A stretch of DNA of 64,000 bases, from contig NZ_JBEJGX010000003.1 of NCBI RefSeq assembly GCF_040253635.1, positions 2,356,001 to 2,420,000 of the forward strand. Direction: 5' to 3'. Within the stretch, counting starts at the first letter, position 1, and each line of letters opens with the position of its first letter. Both the position numbers and the translations under genes were made by a program. The stretch is from Streptomyces sp. Edi2. Its GTDB lineage: Bacteria; Actinomycetota; Actinomycetes; Streptomycetales; Streptomycetaceae. The notes beneath the pieces are model-generated. The model was not told where the DNA came from. It made no database searches and saw only the letters and a list, made by a program, of their open reading frames with translations. Of this stretch, positions 55,507 to 63,223 are shown one piece after another.

Positions 55507-56091
55507 ATGTCACTCCCGCACGCCATCCTCACCGCCCTGCTGGAGAAGCCGTCGTCGGGGCTGGCGCTGACCCGCAGGTTCGACCGGTCGATCGGCTACT
55601 TCTGGTCGGCCACGCATCAGCAGATCTACCGGGAGCTGGGGAAGCTGGAGCAGGCCGGGTTCATCCGGGCGCTGCCGAGCGCGCAGCCCTCCCGCGGGCA
55701 GAAGAAGGAGTTCGAGGTGCTGCCCGCGGGACGGACCGAGCTGACCCGGTGGGCCGGCGGCGAGCAGGACCCCAAGCCCATCCGGGACGCGCTGCTGCTG
55801 CGGCTGCGGGCTTCGGCGGTGGTGGGGCGGGCCGGGCTCGACGAGGAGCTGCGGCGGCATCTGACACTGCACCGGCGGCAGTTGGCGGAGTACCAGGAGA
55901 TCGAGGACCGCGATTTCGGGGCCGCGGCGGATCCGGAGGACCGGTTGCGGCGGGTGGTGCTGCGGGCCGGGATCGGCCTGGAGACCTTCTGGGTGGAGTG
56001 GCTGGAGGAGGCGTTGGCGGAGGTGACGGAGCTGGATGCCGCCACGGAGGGCCGGAGCGGGGGAACGGCGGACGGCGGCTCGGGCGGATGA
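55507..56091 (+). CDS. PadR-family regulator
   Basis: 194 aa, 42 bp after the reductase. Winged helix at 1-90 (HAILTALLEKPSSGLALTRRF, GYFWSATHQQIYRELGKLEQAGFI) and a C-terminal dimerisation helix domain (HLTLHRRQLAEYQEIE, GIGLETFWVEWLEEALAEV). Probably represses its own operon through the palindrome at 53376-53395. The last ~15 residues (EGRSGGTADGGSGG) come from a 14-bp repeat that continues past the stop. Confidence 0.92.
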   Translation: MSLPHAILTALLEKPSSGLALTRRFDRSIGYFWSATHQQIYRELGKLEQAGFIRALPSAQPSRGQKKEFEVLPAGRTELTRWAGGEQDPKPIRDALLLRLRASAVVGRAGLDEELRRHLTLHRRQLAEYQEIEDRDFGAAADPEDRLRRVVLRAGIGLETFWVEWLEEALAEVTELDAATEGRSGGTADGGSGG

Positions 56092-56165
56092 GTCCGGGCG
56101 GGTGAGTCCGGGCGGGCATGGCAGGGCGGGCATGGCAGGGCGGGCATGGCAGGGCGGGCATGGCA
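56082..56165. repeat. 14-bp tandem repeats over the padR stop
   Basis: Six units of 14 bp: GGGCGGATGAGTCC (56082), GGGCGGGTGAGTCC (56096), then GGGCGGGCATGGCA four times (56110-56165). The padR stop codon is in the first unit. Confidence 0.88.
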
Positions 56166-56167
56166 GG

Positions 56168-56207
56168 GGGCGGCCGGCCCCGGGGGAAGTCCCGGGGCCG
56201 GCCGCCC
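56168..56207. terminator. Bidirectional terminator
   Basis: Perfect 17-bp arms GGGCGGCCGGCCCCGGG and CCCGGGGCCGGCCGCCC with loop GGAAGT, between padR (plus) and a minus-strand gene ending at 56228. Confidence 0.88.
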
Positions 56208-56227
56208 TGCGGTGTGCCGGGGAGCTG

Positions 56228-56500
56228 TCAGCAGTGGTCGTAGAGGAGGGCGCGCACCAGGCGGCAGGTCGTCTCGGACGGGGTGTGTACCCCGATCTCG
56301 GCCGCGGTGCTGCGGATTGTGCGGTTGTGGGCCTGCTCGGGGCGGTAGACGCCGGTGTCGAGCAGGGCTATGGCGAGCCGCATGGCCTTCAGGCGGCGGT
56401 TGTGCGATTCGTACCGTTCGCGCGGCCATCCGGCGGGCAGCGGCTTCTTGGGCAGTGGGTGGGCCGGGAGAGGCTTCGTCATGAGTGTGGCAGCGGCCAT
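56228..56500 (-). CDS. Small basic hypothetical protein
   Basis: 90 aa from ATG 56500, with AGGAGG 7 nt upstream. Pro/Leu-rich start (TKPLPAHPLPKKPLPAGWP), then YESHNRRLKAMRLAIALLDTGVY and HNRTIRSTAAEIGVHTPSETTCRLVRALL, which looks like a small helical fold. No function known; conserved-looking streptomycete protein. Confidence 0.75.
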   Translation of the reverse strand: MAAATLMTKPLPAHPLPKKPLPAGWPRERYESHNRRLKAMRLAIALLDTGVYRPEQAHNRTIRSTAAEIGVHTPSETTCRLVRALLYDHC

Positions 56501-56711
56501 CGGCGGACCTCCTGGAGCGTGGATGAACCCTCACTGACTGGTTCCCATTCTACTGCCGGGCACTGACAAAAGCCCCTGGCCAGGGGGGATTTGGGGCCCG
56601 GAGGGAGGCGTGCGGAGGGGGCTCGCGGGGGACCCCGCGGAGGGGCCTTGCCGGGACCCCGCGCACGGGTCGTGCCGGGCCCAGCGGAGAAGCCGTACGG
56701 AGGGCTGTTCA

Positions 56712-58358
56712 TCAGGCCGTCGCGGCTGTGGCGGCCGTCGCGGCCGTGGCCCGCAGCAGTGCCTTGTCCGGCTTGCCCACGGGGGTGAGGGGGATGGTGT
56801 CGAGGACACGGACGGCGGCCGGGGCGTACAGGGTGCCCTTGTGCTCGGTGACGAACGCACGGAGGTCGTCGGCGTCCACCCGGTGGCCCGGGGCCGCGAC
56901 GATCGCGGCATGCACCTCCTCGGCCTCGTCCGCCCCACGCACCCCGTAGACGGCGCAGTGGGCGACCGCGGGATGGGTGTGCAGCAGGTCTTCGACCTCC
57001 GCCGGGTGGACATGCCCGCCCACGACGATGATCAGGTCCTTGACCCGGTCGACGAGGTAGAGCCGGCCCTCGTCGTCCAGCACGCCGACATCGCCGGTGC
57101 GCAGCCAGCCGTCGTCCTGCAGGACCTGCGCGGTGACCTCCGGCTGCTTCCAGTAGCCGTTCATCACCGCGGCGGAGCGCACATGGACCTCGCCCCGCTC
57201 CCCCGCCGGCAGGTCCCGCCCGTCCGCGTCGCGCACGGCGAGGGTTACACCGGGCAGGGCGCGGCCGACGGTGATCCGTCCGCCGGGGCCGGTGCGGAGG
57301 TGGTCCTCCGGGCGGGCCTCGGTGATCGACATCGCCTCGGACTGGCCGTACAGCCCGAACAGGACCGGCCCGAAGGCCTCGGCGGCCTGTGCCAGCCGGG
57401 TGGGTGAGGCCGCACAGCCGCCGTAGGAGATACGGGTGAGGGAACTGAGGTCGGTGGTGGGGAGGGTGGGGTCGTCGAGGAGCCGGTAGAGGAGCGGGGG
57501 CAGCAGCCAGAGGTGGGTGATGCGGTGGCGGGCGACGGCGGCAAGTACGGCGGTGGGGTCGAAGGCGCGGTGCAGCACGACGGTGCCGCCGGCCACGAGC
57601 GTGGCATCGGCCAGGATGCCCGCGAGGTGGGCGAGCGGGGTGCAGGCCAGGAAGCGGGGCGGATCACCGGCGGCCTCCATGCGCTGGTGGATCACCATCC
57701 GGGCGTACGGGGCGTGTCTCATCCGGACGCCCTTGGGGATGCCGGTCGTGCCACCGGTGTGCCGGATGCACCAGTCGTCCTCGGGGCGCGCGGCGCTCGG
57801 CACCTCGGGCGTGGCGGGCAGTGCGGCACAGGCGGCGAGCAGGTCGGGGCCCAGGCCGGTACCAAGGTCTGCGCCCGGACCGGTGCCCAGGTCGGCGCCC
57901 GGACCGGTGCCCAGGTCGGCGCCCGGATCGGCGACGTCCTCCCCCAGGGTCATGACCTCGGGGAGCGGGCCCCGGAGGTGGTGGAGCAGCGTGCGCGCGG
58001 TGTCGTGGAGGTCCGGGTCGACCAGGAGCAGGGTGGTGTCCACACTGGCGGCGATCCGGGCCAGGGTCTCGGCGGCCATGCCGTCGTAGAGGAAGACCAC
58101 CCGGGCACCGAGGAGGCCCGCGGCGTAGCGGGCGGCGAGCACTTCGGGGCGGTTGCCGCTGAGGAGACAGACGGTGTGGCCGCGGCCGAAGCCGCGGGCG
58201 GCGAGCACCGCCGCCATGCGGTGGACGGTGGCGTGCAGGGCGCCGGCGGTGATCTCTTCGCCGTCCTCCCCCACGGTCACCGCGGTGCGGGACGGGTCAC
58301 GGGCGAGGGCGGCGAGGAGGGCATCGGCGTAACTGGTGAAGCCGGTGGCGGGCGTCAT
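56712..58358 (-). CDS. AMP-forming acyl-CoA synthetase/ligase
   Basis: 548 aa. ANL superfamily: A3 motif HTGGTTGIPKGVRMRH, A5-like GLYGQSEAMS, A7 TGDVGVLDDEGRLYLVDRVKDLIIVVGGHV, and C-terminal LTPVGKPDKALLRA with the catalytic Lys. N-terminal LLSGNRPEVLAARYAAGLLGARVV is standard. An in-frame 24-bp repeat (57864-57935) adds GADLGTGP copies between residues about 140 and 165, probably a surface loop. It could supply the acyl-CoA for the acyltransferase at 50120, by neighbourhood only. Confidence 0.92.
   Translation of the reverse strand: MTPATGFTSYADALLAALARDPSRTAVTVGEDGEEITAGALHATVHRMAAVLAARGFGRGHTVCLLSGNRPEVLAARYAAGLLGARVVFLYDGMAAETLARIAASVDTTLLLVDPDLHDTARTLLHHLRGPLPEVMTLGEDVADPGADLGTGPGADLGTGPGADLGTGLGPDLLAACAALPATPEVPSAARPEDDWCIRHTGGTTGIPKGVRMRHAPYARMVIHQRMEAAGDPPRFLACTPLAHLAGILADATLVAGGTVVLHRAFDPTAVLAAVARHRITHLWLLPPLLYRLLDDPTLPTTDLSSLTRISYGGCAASPTRLAQAAEAFGPVLFGLYGQSEAMSITEARPEDHLRTGPGGRITVGRALPGVTLAVRDADGRDLPAGERGEVHVRSAAVMNGYWKQPEVTAQVLQDDGWLRTGDVGVLDDEGRLYLVDRVKDLIIVVGGHVHPAEVEDLLHTHPAVAHCAVYGVRGADEAEEVHAAIVAAPGHRVDADDLRAFVTEHKGTLYAPAAVRVLDTIPLTPVGKPDKALLRATAATAATAATA
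57864..57935. repeat. 24-bp in-frame repeat in the ligase gene
   Basis: Three units at 57864, 57888 and 57912, core GTCGGCGCCCGGACCGGTGCC-like, encoding GADLGTGP on the minus strand. Confidence 0.85.
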
Positions 58359-58460
58359 GGTGGTGGGTCCCTTGGTCCGGTGACAGGGAGCGTGACGAAG
58401 CGGTCACGTCCTTGACGCTACGGACGTTCGCTGATGCTCTCCACGACCAATTTCGCCATG

Positions 58461-58525
58461 TGGTCATAGCCCGTCAGGCATGACGTGTGGTCATGACCCA
58501 GCAGATATGACGGGCGGTCATGACC
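58461..58525. promoter_or_regulatory. GGTCATGACC palindromes between ligase and Gfo/Idh gene
   Basis: Perfect 10-bp palindrome GGTCATGACC at 58489-58498 and 58516-58525, 27 bp apart, with a partial copy (TGGTCATAGC) at 58461 and related GCATGAC and ATATGAC between. The last copy overlaps the Gfo/Idh stop; they lie 103-170 bp upstream of the ligase start. Confidence 0.5.
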
Positions 58526-59426
58526 CGGCAGGCGTGAGGGGCGGGAGGGCTTCCTCCGCCGCCGCCAGGATTTCGGTGACCCGGAGGCCGAAGTGGAGGT
58601 CGCAGGCGTTGGGCAGACCGGTCTCGACGGCGGCCAGCAGGGCGTCGACCGCGTGGCGGTAGGCCACCTCGGGGCCGTCCTGGCGACGGGGCAGGGAGGT
58701 GACGCCCGCGGTGCCGCGGAGGGTGACCTCGACGCCGGACGCCGCGGCGGGCGCGGTCAGGCCGAGCGTCGCCGAACTGGCCGCGCCACTGCTGTGACGC
58801 ATCGTCAGCAGCACGGCATCGGCGGGGCCGCGGGTCGCGGTGACCGCTTCCGCATCGCCGAGGACCGGCAGGAGCACCGACAGCGCATGCGGGCCGACGT
58901 CCCACAGGCCACCCTTCTCGCGGCGCCAGGGCGAGTCGGAGTACGGGCTGGAGCTGTCGTCGGCGAAGACCGAGCCGAGCCAGTCGGCATGGGCGGTGAA
59001 CCAGCCGCCGGCCGCGGCCTGCGCGGCGATCCACTCCCCTTCCTGCGCCCCGAAGCGCGCCGTGAAGAACACCACCGAGGCGATACCCGCCCGGTCGGCG
59101 GCGGCGACAAGGGCGCGGGCCTCGGGCACGGCGGTGGCCACCGGCTTGTCCAGGAGGAGGTGACAGCCGGCCCCGGCGGCGCGGAGCGCCAACGCGGCCT
59201 GGACCGACGGCGGCAGGGCGAGCGCGACGGCGTCGCAGTCCTCGAACAGCTCGTCGGGGCTCTCGTACGGACGGGTGCGGTGGACTTGGGCCAGCGCGGC
59301 GGCGGCCTCCGCCCTGCGCCCCCAGATGCCCGTGAACTCGACGCCGGGGTGAGCGGCGAGGGCGGGGGCGTGGACGCTCCGCGCCCAGGGTCCGGTGCCG
59401 AGGAGTCCGATGCGCGGGGTCGTCAT
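58518..59426 (-). CDS. Gfo/Idh/MocA-family oxidoreductase
   Basis: 302 aa from ATG 59426. N-terminal Rossmann fold with IGLLGTGPWARSVHAPAL, then DELFEDCDAVALALPPSVQAALALRAAGAGCHLLLDKPVA, where the Lys of DKPVA is the conserved cofactor/catalytic Lys. C-terminal beta domain with RREKGGLWDVGPHALSVLLPVL; the GGLWDVGPHA segment is the usual catalytic His region. NAD(P)-dependent sugar or related dehydrogenase, substrate unknown. Confidence 0.93.
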   Translation of the reverse strand: MTTPRIGLLGTGPWARSVHAPALAAHPGVEFTGIWGRRAEAAAALAQVHRTRPYESPDELFEDCDAVALALPPSVQAALALRAAGAGCHLLLDKPVATAVPEARALVAAADRAGIASVVFFTARFGAQEGEWIAAQAAAGGWFTAHADWLGSVFADDSSSPYSDSPWRREKGGLWDVGPHALSVLLPVLGDAEAVTATRGPADAVLLTMRHSSGAASSATLGLTAPAAASGVEVTLRGTAGVTSLPRRQDGPEVAYRHAVDALLAAVETGLPNACDLHFGLRVTEILAAAEEALPPLTPAGS

Positions 59427-59786
59427 GGGGGCAGTGTCTCGCGGGGTGCGGGGCGCGGCGACGAGGTGGCGGCTTCGGCGCTGTCGGCGGCGTAGGTGCC
59501 GGGAGCGGGGAGCAGGGAGCAGGGAGCGGCCTTGGCGCCGGGCCTCGTCCGTCCGGTCATGCGCCGAAGCGACGTAGCCGGGTACCTGCACCGCATGGGA
59601 ATGATGTGAAGACGCGCACATTGATTCCTGGAATCCCAGGTTCACGGGACAAAATTCCTTGGAAACGGCTGGATGTCCGGCTCGGTAACCTGTGGTTCAC
59701 AAACGGGCAACGGACGAGAAATGGCGCGTTGCGAGAGTACGGCGGTACGCCCGCACCGTACCCGCACCGACCGTGAAGAGGACCCC
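59427..59786 (+). promoter_or_regulatory. glnII upstream region with a partial GlnR-like site
   Basis: GTAAC-n6-TTCAC (59685-59700) matches the first GlnR half-site well and the second poorly, 87-102 bp before the start. CCTGG-AATC-CCAGG at 59627-59640 and GGAAAC at 59661 are nearby. No gene is seen in this 360-bp stretch. In streptomycetes glnII is a known GlnR target, so a site is expected here. Confidence 0.45.
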
Positions 59787-60836
59787 GTGAGCATCAAGGC
59801 CGAGTACATCTGGATCGACGGCACGCAGCCGACCGCCAAGCTCCGTTCCAAGACCAAGATCCTTGATGGGGGTCCCTCGCAGGCTTTCGGCGAGGGAGCG
59901 AGCAAGCTGCCCCGCTGGGGCTTCGACGGGTCCAGCACCAACCAGGCCGAAGGCCACGCCTCGGACCTCGTGCTGGAGCCGGTGTTCAGCTGCCCGGACC
60001 CGATCCGCGGCGGCGACCACCTGCTGGTGCTGTGCGAGGTGCTGCACACCGACCTCACTCCGCACCCCTCCAACACGCGGGCGCTGCTGCGCCCGGTGGC
60101 GGAGCGGTTCGCCGGCCAGGAGCCGATCTTCGGCATCGAGCAGGAGTACACCTTCCTCAAGGGCGACCGTCCGCTCGGCTTCCCCGAGGGCGGCGGCTAC
60201 CCGGCTCCGCAGGCGGACTACTACTGCGGCGTGGGCGCCGACGCGATCTTCGGCCGGGAGATCGTCGAGAAGCACCTCGACCTGTGCCTGGCGGCCGGTC
60301 TGGGCCTGTCCGGCATCAACGCCGAGGTCATGCCCGGCCAGTGGGAGTTCCAGGTCGGCGCGCTGCCGCCGCTGGAGGTCTCGGACCACATGTGGGTGGC
60401 GCGCTGGCTGCTGCACCGGGTGGCGGAGGAGTTCGGCGTCACCGCGTCGCTGGACGCCAAGCCGGCCAAGGGCGACTGGAACGGCGCGGGCGCGCACACC
60501 AACTTCTCCACCCGCGCGATGCGGGAGGGCTACGACCCGATCATCACCGCCTGCGAGGCGCTGGGCCAGGACGACAAGCCGCTGGAGCACGTCCGCCAGT
60601 ACGGCACCGGCATCGAGGACCGGCTGACCGGCGCGCACGAGACCGCCCCCTGGGACGCGTACTCCTACGGCGCCTCCGACCGCGGCGCCTCGGTGCGCAT
60701 CCCCTGGCAGGTCGAGGTCGAGAAGAAGGGCTACATCGAGGACCGGCGCCCGAACGCCAACGTCGACCCGTACGTGGTCACCCGGCTGATGGTGGACACC
60801 TGCTGCACGGAGCTGGCGCGGCGCGAGCAGATCTGA
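59787..60836 (+). CDS. glnII: Glutamine synthetase type II
   Basis: 349 aa from GTG 59787 (AGAGGA upstream). Eukaryote-like octameric/decameric glutamine synthetase, not adenylylated. Clear motifs: IWIDGTQPTAKLRSKTK, LPRWGFDGSSTNQAEGHASD, FGIEQEYTFLKGDRPLGFP, INAEVMPGQWEFQVG, GDWNGAGAHTNFST, and DRGASVRIPWQVE. Second glutamine synthetase of the window. A hairpin follows at 60874-60935. Confidence 0.97.
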   Translation: MSIKAEYIWIDGTQPTAKLRSKTKILDGGPSQAFGEGASKLPRWGFDGSSTNQAEGHASDLVLEPVFSCPDPIRGGDHLLVLCEVLHTDLTPHPSNTRALLRPVAERFAGQEPIFGIEQEYTFLKGDRPLGFPEGGGYPAPQADYYCGVGADAIFGREIVEKHLDLCLAAGLGLSGINAEVMPGQWEFQVGALPPLEVSDHMWVARWLLHRVAEEFGVTASLDAKPAKGDWNGAGAHTNFSTRAMREGYDPIITACEALGQDDKPLEHVRQYGTGIEDRLTGAHETAPWDAYSYGASDRGASVRIPWQVEVEKKGYIEDRRPNANVDPYVVTRLMVDTCCTELARREQI

Positions 60837-60873
60837 CGTCCGCGGGAGCGTGTGCGAGGGCGAGGGCCGGGCG

Positions 60874-60935
60874 AAGGGGCCGGACCGCTGCGGACGCCGG
60901 GGGTACCCACGGTGTCCGGTGTGGTCCGGCCCCTT
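60874..60935 (+). terminator. Terminator after glnII
   Basis: Perfect 13-bp arms AAGGGGCCGGACC (60874-60886) and GGTCCGGCCCCTT (60923-60935); the loop itself can pair (CGGACGCCG with CGGTGTCCG). Confidence 0.8.
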
Positions 60936-60956
60936 TGCCTGTCGCGTGCGCGTGCG

Positions 60957-61007
60957 TGCGGCCGTGCGGGCGTGCGGGCGTGCGGGCGTGCGGGCGTGCG
61001 GGCGCGT
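60957..61007. repeat. 8-bp microsatellite
   Basis: GTGCGGGC repeated about five times without a gap from 60965 to 61004, flanked by related GTGCGTGCG. Confidence 0.85.
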
Positions 61008-61081
61008 GATCGTGCGGCCGCGTCGTCGCACGAGGAGCAGATCGGAGGCCGGTTGTCAGTGGCGGCTGGCAGGCTGGGGTC

Positions 61082-62038
61082 ATGCTCGATATCAGCGTCA
61101 AGACCGAGTCCGGCCCGGACCGATCACGCCCCGACGAAGCCGAACTCACGGGGCTGCTGCGGCGGATCGGTGCCGACGACGACCATTTCGTGGTCGTCGA
61201 GCGGTTCCCCGAGGAGGCGCAGGCGTTCGTGCAGGCCTGGCGGGACGACGACGGGCCGTTCACGGTCGAGTACCGCGACGGCGCGCCGGAGCGGCACTTC
61301 CGCGCGGAGAGCGGCGACGCCGAGCGGGTCGTGGAGGTCTTCCTGGACTGGGCGCGCGGCGGGGATGCCTGGCGTACGGCGCTCGACTGGCAGTGGGCGG
61401 ACCTGTACTCCACGCCCGGTCTGGATCCGGAAACCCGTGCCGTCGCCGAGCAGCGGGCGCGTCAGCAGATCCGTGGCGGTTTCCGGGACTTCCATGAGGT
61501 CGCGCAGGGCATCTGCGAGGCCTTCGGCCCCGAGGACCCCCCGGTCTCGCTGGACGACGCACGCCGGATCGTCGGCGGCCTGTGGGAGGAGCGGCTCGGC
61601 GAACAGGCCGAGTGGCCTGAGGTGACCGACGCCGACCGGGTGGAGCGGGCCTTCGAGGCACTGGACGCCCAGGGGCTGACCGCCCGGATGAACTTCAGCT
61701 GCTGCAGCAACTGCGCGGTGGGCGAGATAGCGCACGAACGCGCCGAAGGGGACCGGGGCTTCGTCTTCTTCCACTTCCAGGACACCGAGGCGGCGGCGGA
61801 GGGCCATGGTCTGGCCGTGCGCTACGGCGCCTACGCGGATACCGGCGAGGCCTCCGCCGAGGACCGCGCCGCGGTCGGGCGGGCGGTGGTGGCGGCGCTC
61901 ACCGGGGCGGGCCTGCCGGCCCAGTGGGACGGCGACCCGGACCGGGTCATCGAGGTCGCCCCGCTGGACTGGCGCAAGCGGCTGCCGAGAACAGGAACGG
62001 GCGCGGGGACGGGCACGGGAACAGGAACGGGAGCCTGA
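61082..62038 (+). CDS. DUF6891-like hypothetical protein
   Basis: 318 aa from ATG 61082. Acidic, cytosolic. N-terminal FVVVERFPEEAQAFVQAWRDD, a central helical stretch, and a C-terminal domain with NFSCCSNCAVGEIAHERA and FVFFHFQDTEAAAEGHGLAVRYGAY, which I associate with DUF6891. The three close cysteines could bind metal. The last ~17 residues are a Gly-Thr-Gly-Thr repeat (TGTGAGTGTGTGTGA) from a 6-12 bp repeat at 61985-62035. One base separates its stop from the next start. Confidence 0.82.
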   Translation: MLDISVKTESGPDRSRPDEAELTGLLRRIGADDDHFVVVERFPEEAQAFVQAWRDDDGPFTVEYRDGAPERHFRAESGDAERVVEVFLDWARGGDAWRTALDWQWADLYSTPGLDPETRAVAEQRARQQIRGGFRDFHEVAQGICEAFGPEDPPVSLDDARRIVGGLWEERLGEQAEWPEVTDADRVERAFEALDAQGLTARMNFSCCSNCAVGEIAHERAEGDRGFVFFHFQDTEAAAEGHGLAVRYGAYADTGEASAEDRAAVGRAVVAALTGAGLPAQWDGDPDRVIEVAPLDWRKRLPRTGTGAGTGTGTGTGA

Positions 62039-62039
62039 G

Positions 62040-62804
62040 ATGCCGAGCGCCGCATCGCGGATGACGCCGCCCCGCGGTCCGATGTCACGTCTGTCGCGTG
62101 CCGCAGCGCGCGTTCCGGCGACCGCCCGTCCTCGTGGTCTGCCGACCGCCGTGCCCTGGGCGGCGCCGCTCTACGTCGGTGCCGTACAGCTCGGTGCGTA
62201 CGCCACCGCGCGGCTGCCCGGCCGCCGGCGCACGGAACTGCTGCGTGCGCACTCCACCAATGTCGCCAATCTGCGGGCCGGAAAGTGGCAGACGCTGGTC
62301 ACCAGTGCGGCGTTCGTCGAGGAGCCGCTGCCGCCGGCCTACGGCGTCGCGCTGCTCGCCGCCCTCGGCACAGCCGAGGCGCGCTGGGGCACCTGGCGTA
62401 CGGCAGGGGTGTTCGCGGCCGGTCATGTGGGGGCCAGTCTGCTGGTCTACGCGACCTTGCGCGGCCGGTCGCCGGGCGGTACTCCCCCAACCGGCGCCGG
62501 AGTGTGCGCCGTTCACGCCCCCGAGGCCACGGGAGAGGAGCCGCCGGACGCGACCGCGCGGGCCATCGACGTCGGAGCCAGCTACGGCTTCAACGCCACG
62601 GTGGGCGCCCTCGCCGCCACCGTCCCGCACCGCGGCGCCCGCGCCGCGGCAACGGCCGGTCTGCTGGCCCTGGGGACCTGGCCCGTGCTGCGCCGCCGGC
62701 GGACGTTCACCGACGCCGGGCATCTGGTGGCGCTCGCGCTCGGGGTGGCGATAGGGACGGGGATGCGGGCCGCAAAGGGGAGACGGACGGGAGGAGAGGG
62801 CTGA
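62040..62804 (+). CDS. Rhomboid-like membrane protein
   Basis: 254 aa from ATG 62040 (GGGAG upstream), 1 nt after the previous stop. Hydrophobic helices at AAPLYVGAVQLGAYATARL, PPAYGVALLAALGTAEARWG, TAGVFAAGHVGASLLVYATL and further on; STNVANLRAGKWQTLVTSAAFVEE is the segment typical of streptomycete rhomboid-like proteins. The HVGASLL and DVGASYGFNATVGALAATVPH segments recall rhomboid helices; the Ser of GASYGFN and His of DAGHLVAL could be a catalytic pair, but that needs a model. Co-transcribed with the DUF6891 gene. Confidence 0.8.
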   Translation: MPSAASRMTPPRGPMSRLSRAAARVPATARPRGLPTAVPWAAPLYVGAVQLGAYATARLPGRRRTELLRAHSTNVANLRAGKWQTLVTSAAFVEEPLPPAYGVALLAALGTAEARWGTWRTAGVFAAGHVGASLLVYATLRGRSPGGTPPTGAGVCAVHAPEATGEEPPDATARAIDVGASYGFNATVGALAATVPHRGARAAATAGLLALGTWPVLRRRRTFTDAGHLVALALGVAIGTGMRAAKGRRTGGEG

Positions 62805-62846
62805 GGCTGGGAGTGAGGCGGAAGCTGACCGAGGCAGAAGCGGACC

Positions 62847-62894
62847 GACGCGGGTGCGGGCCGAGGCGGGTGCGGGCCGAGGCGGGTGCGGAGC
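62847..62894. repeat. 16-bp tandem repeat
   Basis: GACGCGGGTGCGGGCC, GAGGCGGGTGCGGGCC and GAGGCGGGTGCGGAGC in a row, in the 210-bp gap before the leader peptide. Confidence 0.8.
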
Positions 62895-63014
62895 GCTCCC
62901 GGGCCCGGCACCTGCGCGGCGTGCGTGCGGCGAAGCCCGTCACCGTGCGGCGCATCCCGTCACCGGGCCCGCCACACGAGGGACAGATCACCAGGCGTCT
63001 GGTTCAATAGGCCC

Positions 63015-63119
63015 ATGGCCAGCCTCACCGACACCGCGACAGGTCGCAGCGACCTCGAGCCTTTCTGGCCGTCCCGGCAGGCGCACGCATTCGACCGTCT
63101 GTGTTGCCGCGCGCACTGA
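63015..63119 (+). CDS. Putative 34-aa leader peptide with Cys-Cys codons
   Basis: 34 aa from ATG 63015. Starts MASLTDTATGRSDLEPF and ends HAFDRLCCRAH; tandem Cys codons TGT-TGC (63102-63107) lie five codons from the stop (TGA 63117-63119). Short streptomycete leader peptides with C-terminal Cys are known upstream of sulfur-related genes. The overlapping and following hairpins at 63107-63168 fit attenuation. An inverted repeat ACCAG-GCGT-CTGGT (62990-63003) lies just upstream. Only a weak ribosome site is seen, so translation may be leaderless. Confidence 0.55.
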   Translation: MASLTDTATGRSDLEPFWPSRQAHAFDRLCCRAH

Positions 63120-63168
63120 GCGCGGGCCCGCACACCTCTCATCGACGCCGCTGACGGCGTTTTACGCC
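63107..63168 (+). promoter_or_regulatory. Attenuator-like hairpins after the leader peptide
   Basis: Hairpin 1: CCGCGC (63107-63112) with GCGCGG (63120-63125), abutting the Cys codons and stop. Hairpin 2: ACGCCG-CTGA-CGGCGT (63145-63160) followed by TTT, an intrinsic-terminator shape. Hairpin 3: GGCGT-TTT-ACGCC (63156-63168) shares bases with hairpin 2 and would exclude it. Confidence 0.5.
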
Positions 63169-63223
63169 CTGCCCGCGCGCATGACGTCCCCGACGCCCCT
63201 CTGCGCGAAAGAGCTGACTTCCG

